Assembly: GCA_002730985.1 (NCBI GenBank)
Contig: PCBP01000001.1
Location: forward strand, 1-6,069
Length of the DNA: 6,069 bases
DNA from: Flavobacteriales bacterium
GTDB lineage: Bacteria > Bacteroidota > Bacteroidia > Flavobacteriales > BACL11
Reading direction: 5' to 3'
In this document: piece by piece, positions 6,024 through 6,069 of the stretch
Layout of the letters: the number at the start of each line of letters is the position of its first letter
Position numbering within the stretch: the first letter of the stretch is position 1
Made by a program: the position numbers and the translations under genes
The notes under the pieces: generated by a model
What the model was told of the DNA's origin: nothing
The model's database searches: none
Seen by the model: only the letters and a program-made list of their open reading frames with translations

Positions 6024-6069
6024 ATATTAATATATGAAACATCTAGTTATTGATCCCTAGAAGCTCTAC

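Overview
This is an A+T-rich bacterial window that looks like Bacteroidota, probably a flavobacterium-like or related lineage. The evidence is: promoter boxes of the TAnnTTTG type (the Bacteroidota -7 element) upstream of every complete transcription unit; no Shine-Dalgarno sequences before the starts; a lipoprotein with a short Bacteroidota-style lipobox (FFFSC); a small secreted beta-rich protein; and an era-der gene pair. Species cannot be assigned from the sequence alone.

Layout from left to right: the C-terminal end of an unrecognised protein (1-314, +) is closed by a symmetrical, bidirectional terminator (314-339). That terminator also ends an initiator tRNA-Met (347-419, -). A 90-bp divergent spacer carries a full -33/-7 promoter for the tRNA and a -7 box for a full-length ABC-F ATPase gene (510-2441, +). 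Next come an unrecognised 183-aa secreted, probably outer-membrane beta-barrel protein (2541-3092, +) with its own promoter box and terminator, then the era-der pair (3179-4057 and 4057-5361, +), which overlaps by one base (TAATG). Last is a small predicted lipoprotein (5438-5968, +) followed by a strong palindromic terminator (5997-6023). The final 50 bases may hold the tail of a convergent minus-strand gene, but this is unproven.

Functionally, most of the window concerns translation. The initiator tRNA starts protein synthesis, the ABC-F protein is expected to act at the ribosome, Era matures the 30S subunit and Der matures the 50S subunit. The two cell-envelope genes have separate promoters that share the same -7 octamer (TACTTTTG) and have no visible link to the translation genes. 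I found no mobile element, CRISPR array, toxin-antitoxin pair or defence system. The region reads as ordinary core genome. The most noteworthy points are the apparent leaderless starts of the ABC-F and era genes, the terminator and promoter packed together in front of era, and the two envelope proteins of unknown function.
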